The notes beneath the pieces were generated by a model. The model made no database searches and was not told where the DNA came from. It worked only from the letters and a program-made list of their open reading frames with translations. Shown one piece after another: positions 52,163 to 61,038 of a DNA stretch of 64,000 nucleotides. The position numbers and the translations under genes are program-made. Source of the stretch: Verrucomicrobiales bacterium (lineage in GTDB: Bacteria; Verrucomicrobiota; Verrucomicrobiae; Limisphaerales; UBA1100); NCBI GenBank assembly GCA_002721895.1, contig PBLV01000015.1, positions 143,344-207,343 on the forward strand, given 5' to 3'. Within the stretch, counting starts at the first letter, position 1; each line of letters starts with the position of its first letter.

Positions 52163-53425
52163 TTAACCGATCGCCTCCACTCTCGCCATGGCAATTCCCT
52201 GACTGTTTTCACGCGTGGCTGGAGGCAGGCATTTCGCATGACTGATGATCGTCGCTATGACTCCGGCCAGCAGCGACAAGGCCCCACATACCACGTGGGC
52301 CGTTGCGATATCAGCCGGCTTGTATTTCAGGACGGTCAATGCCCCCAAAATTCCTTGAACGACAATCAAGGTTAGCCAAACCAGAGACAGTCGGCTGAGG
52401 CAATGCCTTCCGCCCAAGCGCTTATGCGCGAGTACTACGGCGCCCAGAACCAAGCCGAGAATCAAGAGGGCGCCAACACGGTGTAACATGTGCAGAATCA
52501 CGTGTTCTGCCTGAAGATCACGACCGGTGCTAAGGAAAATCATGGGCCGGCCTTCCGCGTCCGTGACGCGCTTTTGTTGATTGAGGTCATTTTGCAAGGT
52601 GGCGCGATCGCGCCGGTACTGCTGCATGGAGGCTGCGTCTGTTGCCGGCCACCATTGGCCATGCGCCTTTGGAAAATCCCAGACGGCCAAGCCGGCGTGT
52701 TGGTGCCTCATGGTTGCCCCCAGTACCAATTGGAGGAGGATTGCCACGACCGCCGCGACAAAATGAAAGCGGATAATCTTGGGTGCCATCTCCCCTGCCC
52801 CATTGGCGGCGGGCGAGACATTCCACCAGCGGCTCGAAAACACCGCGATGCAAACGAGAACAATCAGGAACAATTGGGCCAAGACACCATGGAAAATGCC
52901 GATCTGGTCATTGAATTGAGTCACGCGGAGCCCTCCCAGTACTCCCTGAATGATCACCATGGAATAGGCGAGCGTGCCCCACCAGCGCAGCGCCATGCGG
53001 TCTTGATAAATATGCCAGCCGGATATGCCGGCGATTATGACCGCCAGCAAGGCCATGGCTACGAACACCGATGGGGTTCTCACCCCCATCAGGCCCAAGG
53101 TCAGGACAATGCCGGCCAGCGCCATGTTGCGTTGATGGCCGGTGGATTCTCGAGCCCACAGCCATCCCGCAAGACCGGCGGTCAAAAGGCCGACCAACGA
53201 CGCCATGAGCCTGTGTGAGTGTTCCTCGAAAATCCCAAATTTGCCGAGCCATTGGTCAAGGGGGAGAAGGAACATGTTATAGCCGAAACTCGTGGGCCAG
53301 TCGTGCACTGCCAATCCTGCCTCGCGGCTTGTCACCAGCCCCCCCATGCCAATCAGGCACAGCGTTGCGAACACCACAAACATGGCGAAACGATTTAGGC
53401 CCTTGTTGGATCCTCCCTGGTCCAC
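52163..53425 (-). CDS. ctaA: Heme A synthase (CtaA/COX15)
   Basis: A 420-residue membrane protein with about eight helices. It oxidises the C8 methyl of heme O to a formyl group. GGLVTSREAGLAVHDWPTSFGYN is the first family block, EHSHRLMASLVG holds the first heme-ligand His pair, GATMRHQHAGLAVWDFP is the second-half equivalent, and LHMLHRVGALLILG contains the second His. A polar loop rich in Gln, Arg and Asp (about 270-300) separates the halves. It follows the cupredoxin-like gene by 8 bases. Confidence 0.93.
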   Translation of the reverse strand: MDQGGSNKGLNRFAMFVVFATLCLIGMGGLVTSREAGLAVHDWPTSFGYNMFLLPLDQWLGKFGIFEEHSHRLMASLVGLLTAGLAGWLWARESTGHQRNMALAGIVLTLGLMGVRTPSVFVAMALLAVIIAGISGWHIYQDRMALRWWGTLAYSMVIIQGVLGGLRVTQFNDQIGIFHGVLAQLFLIVLVCIAVFSSRWWNVSPAANGAGEMAPKIIRFHFVAAVVAILLQLVLGATMRHQHAGLAVWDFPKAHGQWWPATDAASMQQYRRDRATLQNDLNQQKRVTDAEGRPMIFLSTGRDLQAEHVILHMLHRVGALLILGLVLGAVVLAHKRLGGRHCLSRLSLVWLTLIVVQGILGALTVLKYKPADIATAHVVCGALSLLAGVIATIISHAKCLPPATRENSQGIAMARVEAIG

Positions 53426-53433
53426 TTGCTTCT

Positions 53434-54147
53434 CTACTGGGGCGCTTTCAATGTGAAATCAATGCCGACAAGATTATCGGAGCCCATCTTAACCACCTGC
53501 TCCAGTCGGGCTCCCGTGCGATGGTGGATTCCCACCGTGTATTCGCCCGGGGGTACCTCCGCGATTGTGTAGCCCCCATCCTTGGCCGAGACGGCAAAAA
53601 ACGGATGCGGAAACACGGCGACGTGTGCAGACATCCACTTGTGAATGACTCCCTTGAATTCAATCCCTAGCGCGGGTTTTTCGAAGACATACTTCAGGGG
53701 GGCGCCCTTGGGGAGTTGCGCGCGAGCTTCGCGCCTGTTTGCCTGATCCTCGGCGTCCACCAAAACACTGTGCAGCAAGGGGTCTGTGTTCAACACGTGA
53801 ACTTCCTGCCCCACCTGAGCAGCCATGACTTGGGGAACAAACTGGCACTGTTCCTGTTGCAATACTTCCGGCTCGGAAGGCACCTTGAAATTCCGCCCCT
53901 CTACGCCGGTCTTGAGATAAACAACCACATCAGCCAAGCCGCCGTTCTCATCCACCGCCCAAGTGCGCGTAGCCGGCCGGGCGCTTGGTTGAATCTTTTT
54001 GCAAAGGGCTCCCAAGGGCAAAAAACGCTCAGGTGGCGGATCGCCCTTGAGTGTGATCTTCCCGGAAATACTGGCCCCAGAAACGGAAACCGCGACGCTG
54101 AGCGCCGCGCCCCATCCCAAGGATAAAGCTGTTCGCCTGAGTCTCAC
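53434..54147 (-). CDS. Exported cupredoxin/carboxypeptidase-regulatory-like protein
   Basis: About 237 residues from GTG 54147 (MRLRRTALSLGWGAALS), chosen because GGGGGG lies 6 bases upstream and a normal signal peptide starts there; the frame extends to TTG 54177. The mature part is beta-rich. VHVLNTDPLLHSVLVD and IHKWMSAHVAVFPHPFFAVS resemble plastocyanin-like and CarboxypepD_reg-like proteins found beside oxidases, and GGYTIAEVPPGEYTVGIHH is the regulatory-like repeat. The usual K-C-x-x-H copper Cys is K-G-V-I-H here, so type I copper is unlikely. It is the first gene of the oxidase locus, downstream of a 26-base palindrome. Confidence 0.75.
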   Translation of the reverse strand: MRLRRTALSLGWGAALSVAVSVSGASISGKITLKGDPPPERFLPLGALCKKIQPSARPATRTWAVDENGGLADVVVYLKTGVEGRNFKVPSEPEVLQQEQCQFVPQVMAAQVGQEVHVLNTDPLLHSVLVDAEDQANRREARAQLPKGAPLKYVFEKPALGIEFKGVIHKWMSAHVAVFPHPFFAVSAKDGGYTIAEVPPGEYTVGIHHRTGARLEQVVKMGSDNLVGIDFTLKAPQ

Positions 54148-54191
54148 TACCAACCCCCCGGAAACTATCACCCGCAAATATCTGAAGCAAG

Positions 54192-54217
54192 CACTTTGTG
54201 AAACTTTTCACAAAGTG
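54192..54217. promoter_or_regulatory. 26-base perfect palindrome with CRP-like core
   Basis: Arms CACTTTGTGAAA (54192-54203) and TTTCACAAAGTG (54206-54217) are exact inverted repeats around a 2-base centre. The core reads TGTGA, six bases, TCACA, which is the CRP-class operator consensus. It spans the ribH stop codon and lies 45 bases upstream of the GTG of the oxidase-locus first gene. It could be an operator for the oxidase locus or a ribH hairpin; no T run follows on either strand. Confidence 0.55.
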
Positions 54218-54693
54218 TTTGGGTTTGAAATTTGCCGCATGGTTTGAGCCATTTTCAAGGCTGTATAAGCGGCTTCGGTGCCCCGGTTTGTTACTGTGTT
54301 CAAGCATCGTTGACGTGCTTGTTCTTCGTTCTCTAAAAGCAACACCTCGTGAATGACAGGCACCCCTGTTTCGGCGGCGATTTGTCCAAGCAATCGGCTG
54401 ACAGTTACCCCGATGTGGTCGGCATGTGTTGTCTCACCTCGAATTATTACACCCAGACAAATAACAGCCGATGGGCGGTCGTTGTCTCGTCTTGCAAGCT
54501 GGGCGCAAACCACAGGAATCTCAAAAGCCCCGGGGACCGAGACCTGTTCCACCTCTGTCGTGCCGGCCTCCTTCAAGACGTCTAAGGCTGCACCAAGCAT
54601 GCCTCCAACAAAGGTGCCATTGTACTCCGAGGTGATAACGGCAATTTTCCCGATAGCCTTTGCTGGCGAATCTGTTTTTGATTCCTGAAGCAT
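54208..54693 (-). CDS. ribH: 6,7-dimethyl-8-ribityllumazine synthase
   Basis: A 161-residue protein of typical length. It joins 5-amino-6-ribitylaminouracil with 3,4-dihydroxybutanone 4-phosphate in riboflavin synthesis. VPGAFEIPVVCAQLA and CLGVIIRGETTHADHI carry the substrate-binding and catalytic residues, including the His of the THADH motif. Its ATG overlaps the ribBA stop by 1 base (TAATG). The final codons lie in the palindrome at 54192-54217. Confidence 0.96.
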   Translation of the reverse strand: MLQESKTDSPAKAIGKIAVITSEYNGTFVGGMLGAALDVLKEAGTTEVEQVSVPGAFEIPVVCAQLARRDNDRPSAVICLGVIIRGETTHADHIGVTVSRLLGQIAAETGVPVIHEVLLLENEEQARQRCLNTVTNRGTEAAYTALKMAQTMRQISNPNTL

Positions 54694-55928
54694 TAGATCA
54701 AGTGGCCCATTTTGTCCCGCTTCGTTTTGAGGTACTTCTTGTTGTGCGCATTGGCAGGCACCTTGATGGGGACTTGCGCCACAATCTCCAGCCCATACCC
54801 GTCCAGGCCCACCACTTTTTTGGGATTGTTGGTCAGGAGTCTGATTTTGCGGACGCCAAGATCCGCCAAAATTTGTGCTCCCAAGCCGTACTCCCGCAGA
54901 TCCATGGGGAATCCAAGTCGTTGATTGGCCTCCACTGTGTCCAGCCCCTTTTCTTGTAACTTGTAGGCATGGATTTTTGGCGCCAATCCGATCCCCCTGC
55001 CCTCTTGCCGCATGTAGACAATCACTCCCGCCTTAACTTCCGAAACCTGCTTCATTGCCTGATGTAACTGTGAGCCACAATCACACCGCAAACTTCCAAA
55101 CACATCCCCCGTCAGGCATTCACTATGCACGCGCACAAGCACATCACGTGCTGCCTGAACATCCCCTTTGACCATTGCCAAGTGGTGCTGCCCGTCAATC
55201 GCCGAACGGTACAAGTGCAGCATGAAATCCCCGAAATCTGTCGGCATCCCGACCACTTCGACCTTTTCGACCAGCTTCTCCCTTTCTCGCCGATGCTTGA
55301 TCAGGTCCTCAATGCTGGCAATTTTTAAACCATGCTTCTTGGCAAAGCGTTTCAATTGTGGCAAGCGAGCCATGTTGCCGTCATCGTTCATGATTTCACA
55401 AATGACACCAATGGGTCGGCAGCCCGCCAAACGGGCGAAATCCACGGCAGCCTCCGTGTGCCCTGCCCGCTGCAGGACCCCCCCGGGGCGCGCGCGCAAC
55501 GGAAAAATATGGCCCGGCTGGACGAGATCTTCAGTTACCGCCGTTGGATTGGCCATCACCTTGATCGTGTAGGCGCGATCTTTGGCGCTGATGCCCGTGC
55601 TGATTCCGTCCGCAGCATCGACGCTCACCTGAAAGTCTGTTTTAAACGATTCTTGGTTTTGAGGCACCATTCGTTCCACGCCCAGTTGGCGAAGACGATC
55701 CTCCGTGGTGGGCACGCAAATCAAGCCGCGCCCATATCTGGCCATGAAGTTGACGGCCTTGGCTGTCACATGCTCCGCGGCCATGACCAGATCTCCCTCG
55801 TTCTCGCGGTCTTCGTCATCGACCACAACCACCATTCGCCCCCGGCGAATGTCGGCCACAATCGATTCCACCGAGTCAAAGGGGGAACTCTTCGATTGCG
55901 CCTTCTTTTTTGAAACCTTGCGTGGCAT
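54693..55928 (-). CDS. ribBA: Bifunctional DHBP synthase / GTP cyclohydrolase II
   Basis: A 411-residue fusion. The N-terminal half (about 15-215) is Rib[23 protein letters not shown] holds the acidic metal site, and [16 protein letters not shown] is the second block. The C-terminal half (about 220-405) is Rib[15 protein letters not shown] with zinc-binding cysteines, and [11 protein letters not shown]. Together they make 3,4-dihydroxybutanone phosphate and the pyrimidine precursor of riboflavin from GTP. It is coupled to ribH and follows alaS by 2 bases. An N-terminal Lys/Ser-rich leader of about 15 residues is extra. Confidence 0.96.
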   Translation of the reverse strand: MPRKVSKKKAQSKSSPFDSVESIVADIRRGRMVVVVDDEDRENEGDLVMAAEHVTAKAVNFMARYGRGLICVPTTEDRLRQLGVERMVPQNQESFKTDFQVSVDAADGISTGISAKDRAYTIKVMANPTAVTEDLVQPGHIFPLRARPGGVLQRAGHTEAAVDFARLAGCRPIGVICEIMNDDGNMARLPQLKRFAKKHGLKIASIEDLIKHRREREKLVEKVEVVGMPTDFGDFMLHLYRSAIDGQHHLAMVKGDVQAARDVLVRVHSECLTGDVFGSLRCDCGSQLHQAMKQVSEVKAGVIVYMRQEGRGIGLAPKIHAYKLQEKGLDTVEANQRLGFPMDLREYGLGAQILADLGVRKIRLLTNNPKKVVGLDGYGLEIVAQVPIKVPANAHNKKYLKTKRDKMGHLI

Positions 55929-55930
55929 TT

Positions 55931-58636
55931 TTATCCTGCAATTATCTTTGGCACTTCCGCTAGGGCGTCATCGAGTTTGGCCACATTTTTCCCGCCGCCT
56001 CGTGCATTGGTTGGCTTTCCACCTCCTTTGCCATCCACAATTGGAGCGATGATTTGGATAATCTTTCCGGCCTGTATTTTGTCCGTCAGGCCTTCAGGAA
56101 CGGTCGCCACCAATGCCACGTTTCTGTCACCTGCCGTGCCAAGAACAACCACACCCTCGAAGGAACCTTTCATGGCATCCGCCACAGACTGAGCAAAGCC
56201 GCCATCCACATCTCCCAAGTTTGAGGCAATAAACGGCACGCTTCCCACTACTTCAGCGCCGCTCATCAGGCGCTTAGCAATTTCAGAAGCCTGACTTTGG
56301 CGGAGACCCTTGAGTTGTTTCTCGAGTTTCTTGGATTGCTCCAAAGCCTGCTCAATTTTCTGCTCGATGGACTTTATGGGTGTGTTGAGAATTTCTCCCA
56401 AGGCGGAAATGCGGTCCGCGTCTTCGCGGGCCTGTTCAGCGGCAATTAATCCGGCTACGGCTTCAACGCGGCGTACACCCGCCGCAATGGCGGATTCTCC
56501 CGTGATGCGGAAAAGCCCCACTTCGCCCGTTGCTCGCGTGTGAGTGCCGCCGCAAAGCTCCATTGAGTAACCATCCAACGCGTTTGGCTTGCCCCCAATT
56601 TGAACCACGCGCACTTGAGAACCATATTTGTCTCCGAAGAACTGGAGAATGTCATCCCGCTGTCGCACCTCATCGTGCGCAGCCTCTACCCAAGACACCG
56701 GCGAATTCTCGACGATGCGTTCGTTAACCAGTTTTTCGATGTCGGCCAATTGGCCGACATCGAGTGCTTGACTGTTAAAGTCGAACGTCAGCTTTTCAGG
56801 GCCAACATAGGAGCCCTTTTGTGCCGCGTCCGGGCTGGTCACCTCGTGGAGCGCCCAGTGAAAAAGGTGGGTTACAGTATGATGCCTCTGGATGGCTGCT
56901 CTCCTGTCCGCATCTACCGTGACTTCAACCGTGACTCCTTCCTCAGGTATCCCCTCCCCTTTCAGGAAATGGAGAAATGCGTCGCCTGCCTTTTGGGTGT
57001 CGGTAATGGCCCAGGATTTTCCGTTTACAGAAAGGGTCCCGGCATCGCCCAACTGACCGCCCATCTCCGCATAAAACGGGGATTGATCTAGGACAGCCGC
57101 CGCACGTTTCTTTTCCCGGACAATCTCAACAACGCTCGCTGTTCCTGACAGTTTTTCAAAGCCGGTGAACACGGTTCGAGTGTCAGTGGACAAACTGGTG
57201 ACACTGACGATTTCTTTTTTTTGGGCAGACCGCGCCATTTCGCGCTGCTTTTCCATGAGCTTGTCGAAACCTGCGGAATCCACGCTCAAGCCAGCTTCAC
57301 GCGCCATTAGTTCAGTCAGGTCGAGTGGAAAACCGTATGTATCAGAAAGCTTAAAGGCAAATTCGCCGGACAACACCTTGCCTTCAAGCGTGCCCACTTC
57401 CGCGCTGAACATCTCGATCCCATTGTCCAGCGTTCGGTTGAAGGATTCTTCTTCCGTCCTAACGGTGTCCCGGATGAGGCCCTGTCTCTTCACCAATTCT
57501 GGGAAAACATCTCCCATCGATTTAGCCAAAACATCGACCAGTCGATAAAAGAAGGGCTCCCGAAAACCCAATGACCGGCCATAGCGCACGGCCCGTCGCA
57601 AAATGCGGCGTAAAACATAATTACGATCCGTATTCCCCGGGAGAATTCCATCCGCAATAGAGAAGCTCAGTGTGCGGATATGGTCGCCAATTACTCTGAA
57701 CGCGATATCGCTGGTGTGTTGAGGGGAAAGTTCAGCGTGGTTGTTTGGAGGAAGTGAGGCCGTGTATTTTTTGCCACTTAGTTCTTCCAGTTCTGAAAAA
57801 ATGGGGCTGAAAACATCCGTGTCATAATTTGAAACAGGCCGGCTGAAATCGGTAAAATTTTTCGTGGATTGAATGATCGCCGCGACGCGCTCGAATCCCA
57901 TGCCTGTATCCACATGCTTAGCGGACAGCGGCGAAAACGACCGGTCCTCATTGGCGTTGTATTGGATGAAGACAAGGTTCCAAATCTCAATGCACTGCCC
58001 GCTGTCCGCATTGACCAGACTTCCCTTGGTGGAACCTTCAGGGGTGAGGTCTATGTGCAGCTCGCTACAGGGGCCGCAGGGACCGGTTTCCCCCATCATC
58101 CAGAAGTTGTCCTTTTTCCCTCCGTTTACGATATGGATATCGGGATCCAATCCGGCCTTTTCAAAAACGGCATTCCAGTAATCATGGGCTTCACTGTCAA
58201 ATTCCCCGGGATCACCTTTCCCGGGCTGATAAACGGTTGCGTAGAGTCTTTCCGGAGGGAATCCCCACTTTTCCGTCAGCAACTCCCAAGCCCATTCGAT
58301 GGCTTCCTTCTTGAAATAATCCCCGAAAGACCAGTTTCCCAACATTTCGAAAAAAGTGTGGTGATAGGTGTCCATCCCCACATCCTCAAGATCATTGTGC
58401 TTGCCTCCTGCACGAATGCATTTTTGCGTATCCGCCGCACGACCGGGCGCATAGGGGCAACTTTGTTCGCCCAAGAAAATGGGCACAAATTGATTCATGC
58501 CTGCATTGGTGAAAAGCAGGTTAGGTGCATCCGGCATCAGGCTGGCGGAGCCGACAATCGTGTGCTGCCGTCTCTCAAAGAAGTCCAGAAAATCCTGCCG
58601 AATCTGGCGGCTGGTGGGTGTGGGATTGTTGGTCAT
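55931..58636 (-). CDS. alaS: Alanyl-tRNA synthetase
   Basis: About 901 residues from ATG 58636, full length. The class II catalytic core begins [23 protein letters not shown], with [11 protein letters not shown] and the motif 2 region near residue 75. The editing domain has [15 protein letters not shown] (H-x3-H zinc site) and the completing [15 protein letters not shown]-Ala coiled coil (about 740-790) and a DHHA1-like C-terminus with [16 protein letters not shown] follow. It charges tRNA-Ala. The start overlaps the beta-propeller stop by 1 base (TGATG). Confidence 0.97.
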   Translation of the reverse strand: MTNNPTPTSRQIRQDFLDFFERRQHTIVGSASLMPDAPNLLFTNAGMNQFVPIFLGEQSCPYAPGRAADTQKCIRAGGKHNDLEDVGMDTYHHTFFEMLGNWSFGDYFKKEAIEWAWELLTEKWGFPPERLYATVYQPGKGDPGEFDSEAHDYWNAVFEKAGLDPDIHIVNGGKKDNFWMMGETGPCGPCSELHIDLTPEGSTKGSLVNADSGQCIEIWNLVFIQYNANEDRSFSPLSAKHVDTGMGFERVAAIIQSTKNFTDFSRPVSNYDTDVFSPIFSELEELSGKKYTASLPPNNHAELSPQHTSDIAFRVIGDHIRTLSFSIADGILPGNTDRNYVLRRILRRAVRYGRSLGFREPFFYRLVDVLAKSMGDVFPELVKRQGLIRDTVRTEEESFNRTLDNGIEMFSAEVGTLEGKVLSGEFAFKLSDTYGFPLDLTELMAREAGLSVDSAGFDKLMEKQREMARSAQKKEIVSVTSLSTDTRTVFTGFEKLSGTASVVEIVREKKRAAAVLDQSPFYAEMGGQLGDAGTLSVNGKSWAITDTQKAGDAFLHFLKGEGIPEEGVTVEVTVDADRRAAIQRHHTVTHLFHWALHEVTSPDAAQKGSYVGPEKLTFDFNSQALDVGQLADIEKLVNERIVENSPVSWVEAAHDEVRQRDDILQFFGDKYGSQVRVVQIGGKPNALDGYSMELCGGTHTRATGEVGLFRITGESAIAAGVRRVEAVAGLIAAEQAREDADRISALGEILNTPIKSIEQKIEQALEQSKKLEKQLKGLRQSQASEIAKRLMSGAEVVGSVPFIASNLGDVDGGFAQSVADAMKGSFEGVVVLGTAGDRNVALVATVPEGLTDKIQAGKIIQIIAPIVDGKGGGKPTNARGGGKNVAKLDDALAEVPKIIAG

Positions 58637-60960
58637 CACTCGGCGGGAACACGGTTGATCGTGTGAAAAATGCTCTGCTTGATCGGCATGCCGTCATCGG
58701 CCTGGATGTTGAATCGGATCCGCGACTGCATCACCGGTTTTAATCCGTCGATTTCTATGAAGACAGATTTTTTGTCATCGGACAACTGGATGGATTTAAT
58801 CGTGACAGGGTCTCCTCCATAGGCACCCTGTCGCTTGTCGCCCACAATTCTTGTAGGATCCTTAACAGAGTATAATTTGGAACCGTAGTTCTGAGTCCAC
58901 TGATAGTTCCATTGATCGATAGCCCAATTTTGATCATCTACTGCCGAGGCAGCATCCAGTGGATTGGTGAAGGTGACGGCAAGACCATTCCGGCGCACAT
59001 TCAACTTGAGTGGCATGTGGACCGGCTTGCCCGTGTAGCGGACCCGATGAAAGGCCCCATAACGGGCCCCGTTGGATTGCCAAACCCGCAAACCCACAAG
59101 ATAAAGCTGGCCGTCCGCCGGATTGAAGCGCCCTCGCATGATTCCGGAATCAAAACGGAGCGGAAAGCGGACCGCGCCGCCCTGCCATTGGCCTTCAACT
59201 TCTTCCTTTAAAACCAAAAACAGGCTACTTTTCCCGTAGGACAAGTGCAGCAGGCTGTCTGTAAAGGGGCCCCATTTATCACTGGTGACCCACGTCTGTC
59301 CGCCGCTGGAATTATCGACTTGATGAGGTAGCCAAAAGAGGGGCTTGTCATAATCGGCAGGTGTTTCCTTGTGGTGCGCGGTGTGAACATGGCCATAAAA
59401 GCCGCCAGGCTTGACGAGGTTCACGCGGGATGTTGGCACCCAATTGCCCTCGTTATCGGCGCTGGTCAACTCGCCGTTCGGCCCCACACTCATTCCATTG
59501 GGAGCCCGATGGCCAGTGGCCACAATTTCCAGCTTTTTCCCATCTGGCGAGACCTTCACCAGGCAACCGTGATGAGGTATTGTGGCGGCCCGCAGGTTGC
59601 CACCCTTGATAAAGTAAAAATTGCCCTGGGGATCGGTACTCAGGTTGAGGCAAAATTCGTGGTAATCATTGCTGATGGAAATATCGTTATTAAAATTTTC
59701 ATAAAAATCCGCTTCACCATCTGTATTAAGATCATTCAGTCGGGTAATTTGATCCCGTCCCAGAACGTGCACCTTTCCGTCAATAATTTTTAATCCCAGT
59801 GGCTGGAACAGCCCCGTGGCAAAACGTCGCCACTGGATATTGTCGAGCTTGTTATTGATCCCGCTGATCACCCAAACATCTCCTGTGACTGAGCAAACTG
59901 CGGCAGTCTCGCCGTCTTCGAAAAAATCAAAACCGCTGCACCGAATCCAGGATTTCCATGGGTTTTCCTCAGGTACGGTAATGGTGTCGACGACGTACGC
60001 GCCGGAAGTTGCTCCCAGTCGCCCATGGGTGGTGATGGGGGTGTCCCATTGGGCTGGCCCGCCTCTTGTGTGGTCCGCAAGTGGTTTTAAATCCAATTTT
60101 GCACTGGCCTGTTTTTTCAGTTGATCCAGTTCCAACTTGGGGCCGCGCCAGATAACAATTGCAAATCGAAGTGAGTCATCGCCTGTCATGATGTTGGCAG
60201 TAATGCGCCCCTGTTCAATCTTTAGGCTCACATCATCAGGCGAACCAATCACGGCAGCAGCGGTGGCGGATTTCCCGCCCTCAAGGACAGCTATTCCGTC
60301 ATCCAGCTTGCCGGTTGCAGCAGCATCCTGACAGACCATAAAATTTAGGGGGCCTTTGTAGTCATTAGGGGAAATTTCAAATTGTCGCATGAACACCCCA
60401 TTCTTGAAACTGGGCATTTCCAGAACAGACGCTTTGCCGACAGAATATGAGAGAACCACATTTTTGCCGTGAACATAGTGCCCGCGCCACCGGGCCCACT
60501 CGCGGGGTAAGGGCCCTTGGGAATATACATTGCTGCCGCCGATTACAGGCGGGGCTGGCTCCTTCCATTCCCCTTTCGGGCCTGCCCAGCCCGGGATCAT
60601 GGGAGTTCGGAAGGCAATATCTCCTTCAATTTGCGGGACACCTTCCAGTCCATCCCGGCCAGCGGGCAATTTCAGAAATCCCCCCGTCCAGCCCACTGCC
60701 ATCCGCATTCTTTCGGTGTCAAAACATACCGATGCCCTACCTCCAAGTTTGATGTTCAAGCCCTTGAGGGCAGGTCGCCAAAGCTTACCACCCACGCGGG
60801 TTTCCAAGCCGTAGGCCTGAAATGGGCCGATGTCCATTTCATCCCATTTCGTCTTCTTGGTATTGGGTTTTTTCTTTTTCCCGGGCTTCTCCTGTTGGGC
60901 AAGTGCCTCCCCTGCTGCCATTGCCCAGCACAGCGCCCAGATCAGGCACCAAAAACGCAT
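58636..60960 (-). CDS. Large secreted beta-propeller protein (DUF6797-like), copy B
   Basis: A 774-residue protein with a signal peptide (about 1-21, ending GEALA) followed by a Lys-rich linker. The N-terminal domain (about 45-240) is beta-rich with FDTERMRMAVGWTGGFLKL. The propeller (about 335-640) carries the same ordered motifs as copy A: SVTGDVWVISG, RFATGLFQPLGL, ITRLNDLNTDGEADFYE, RAPNGMSVGPNG and FHRVRYTGKP. DLNTDGEAD resembles a calcium loop. The C-terminus again has a QWNYQWTQNYGSKLY block and ends FHTINRVPAE. Function unknown. It heads the long minus-strand string that contains alaS and the riboflavin and oxidase genes. Confidence 0.7.
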   Translation of the reverse strand: MRFWCLIWALCWAMAAGEALAQQEKPGKKKKPNTKKTKWDEMDIGPFQAYGLETRVGGKLWRPALKGLNIKLGGRASVCFDTERMRMAVGWTGGFLKLPAGRDGLEGVPQIEGDIAFRTPMIPGWAGPKGEWKEPAPPVIGGSNVYSQGPLPREWARWRGHYVHGKNVVLSYSVGKASVLEMPSFKNGVFMRQFEISPNDYKGPLNFMVCQDAAATGKLDDGIAVLEGGKSATAAAVIGSPDDVSLKIEQGRITANIMTGDDSLRFAIVIWRGPKLELDQLKKQASAKLDLKPLADHTRGGPAQWDTPITTHGRLGATSGAYVVDTITVPEENPWKSWIRCSGFDFFEDGETAAVCSVTGDVWVISGINNKLDNIQWRRFATGLFQPLGLKIIDGKVHVLGRDQITRLNDLNTDGEADFYENFNNDISISNDYHEFCLNLSTDPQGNFYFIKGGNLRAATIPHHGCLVKVSPDGKKLEIVATGHRAPNGMSVGPNGELTSADNEGNWVPTSRVNLVKPGGFYGHVHTAHHKETPADYDKPLFWLPHQVDNSSGGQTWVTSDKWGPFTDSLLHLSYGKSSLFLVLKEEVEGQWQGGAVRFPLRFDSGIMRGRFNPADGQLYLVGLRVWQSNGARYGAFHRVRYTGKPVHMPLKLNVRRNGLAVTFTNPLDAASAVDDQNWAIDQWNYQWTQNYGSKLYSVKDPTRIVGDKRQGAYGGDPVTIKSIQLSDDKKSVFIEIDGLKPVMQSRIRFNIQADDGMPIKQSIFHTINRVPAE

Positions 60961-61001
60961 TGGCTACTCATGCCAAAATCCTCGGTCAATGGCGATAAAA
61001 T

Positions 61002-61030
61002 TTGCCGGAGTAACCGCCGTGCGCTACAAC
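61002..61030 (+). promoter_or_regulatory. Candidate leaderless promoter of metG
   Basis: TTGCCG (61002-61007), 17 bases, TACAAC (61025-61030), then 8 bases to TTG 61039. It supports the TTG start rather than the upstream ATG 60970. Confidence 0.4.
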
Positions 61031-61038
61031 GACTGCCC

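Noticed and set aside
52490..53218. 242-residue plus-strand frame inside ctaA
   Set aside because: Antisense to a coherent membrane enzyme; its Gln/His-rich composition is the complement of hydrophobic codons.
54177..54177. TTG 54177 as start of the cupredoxin-like gene
   Set aside because: GTG 54147 has a strong G-rich ribosome-binding site and gives a normal signal peptide beginning MRLRR; the longer start remains possible.
60517..61038. Upstream extension of metG by up to 174 residues
   Set aside because: It is antisense to the beta-propeller start and has no synthetase similarity; the family start is at 61039.
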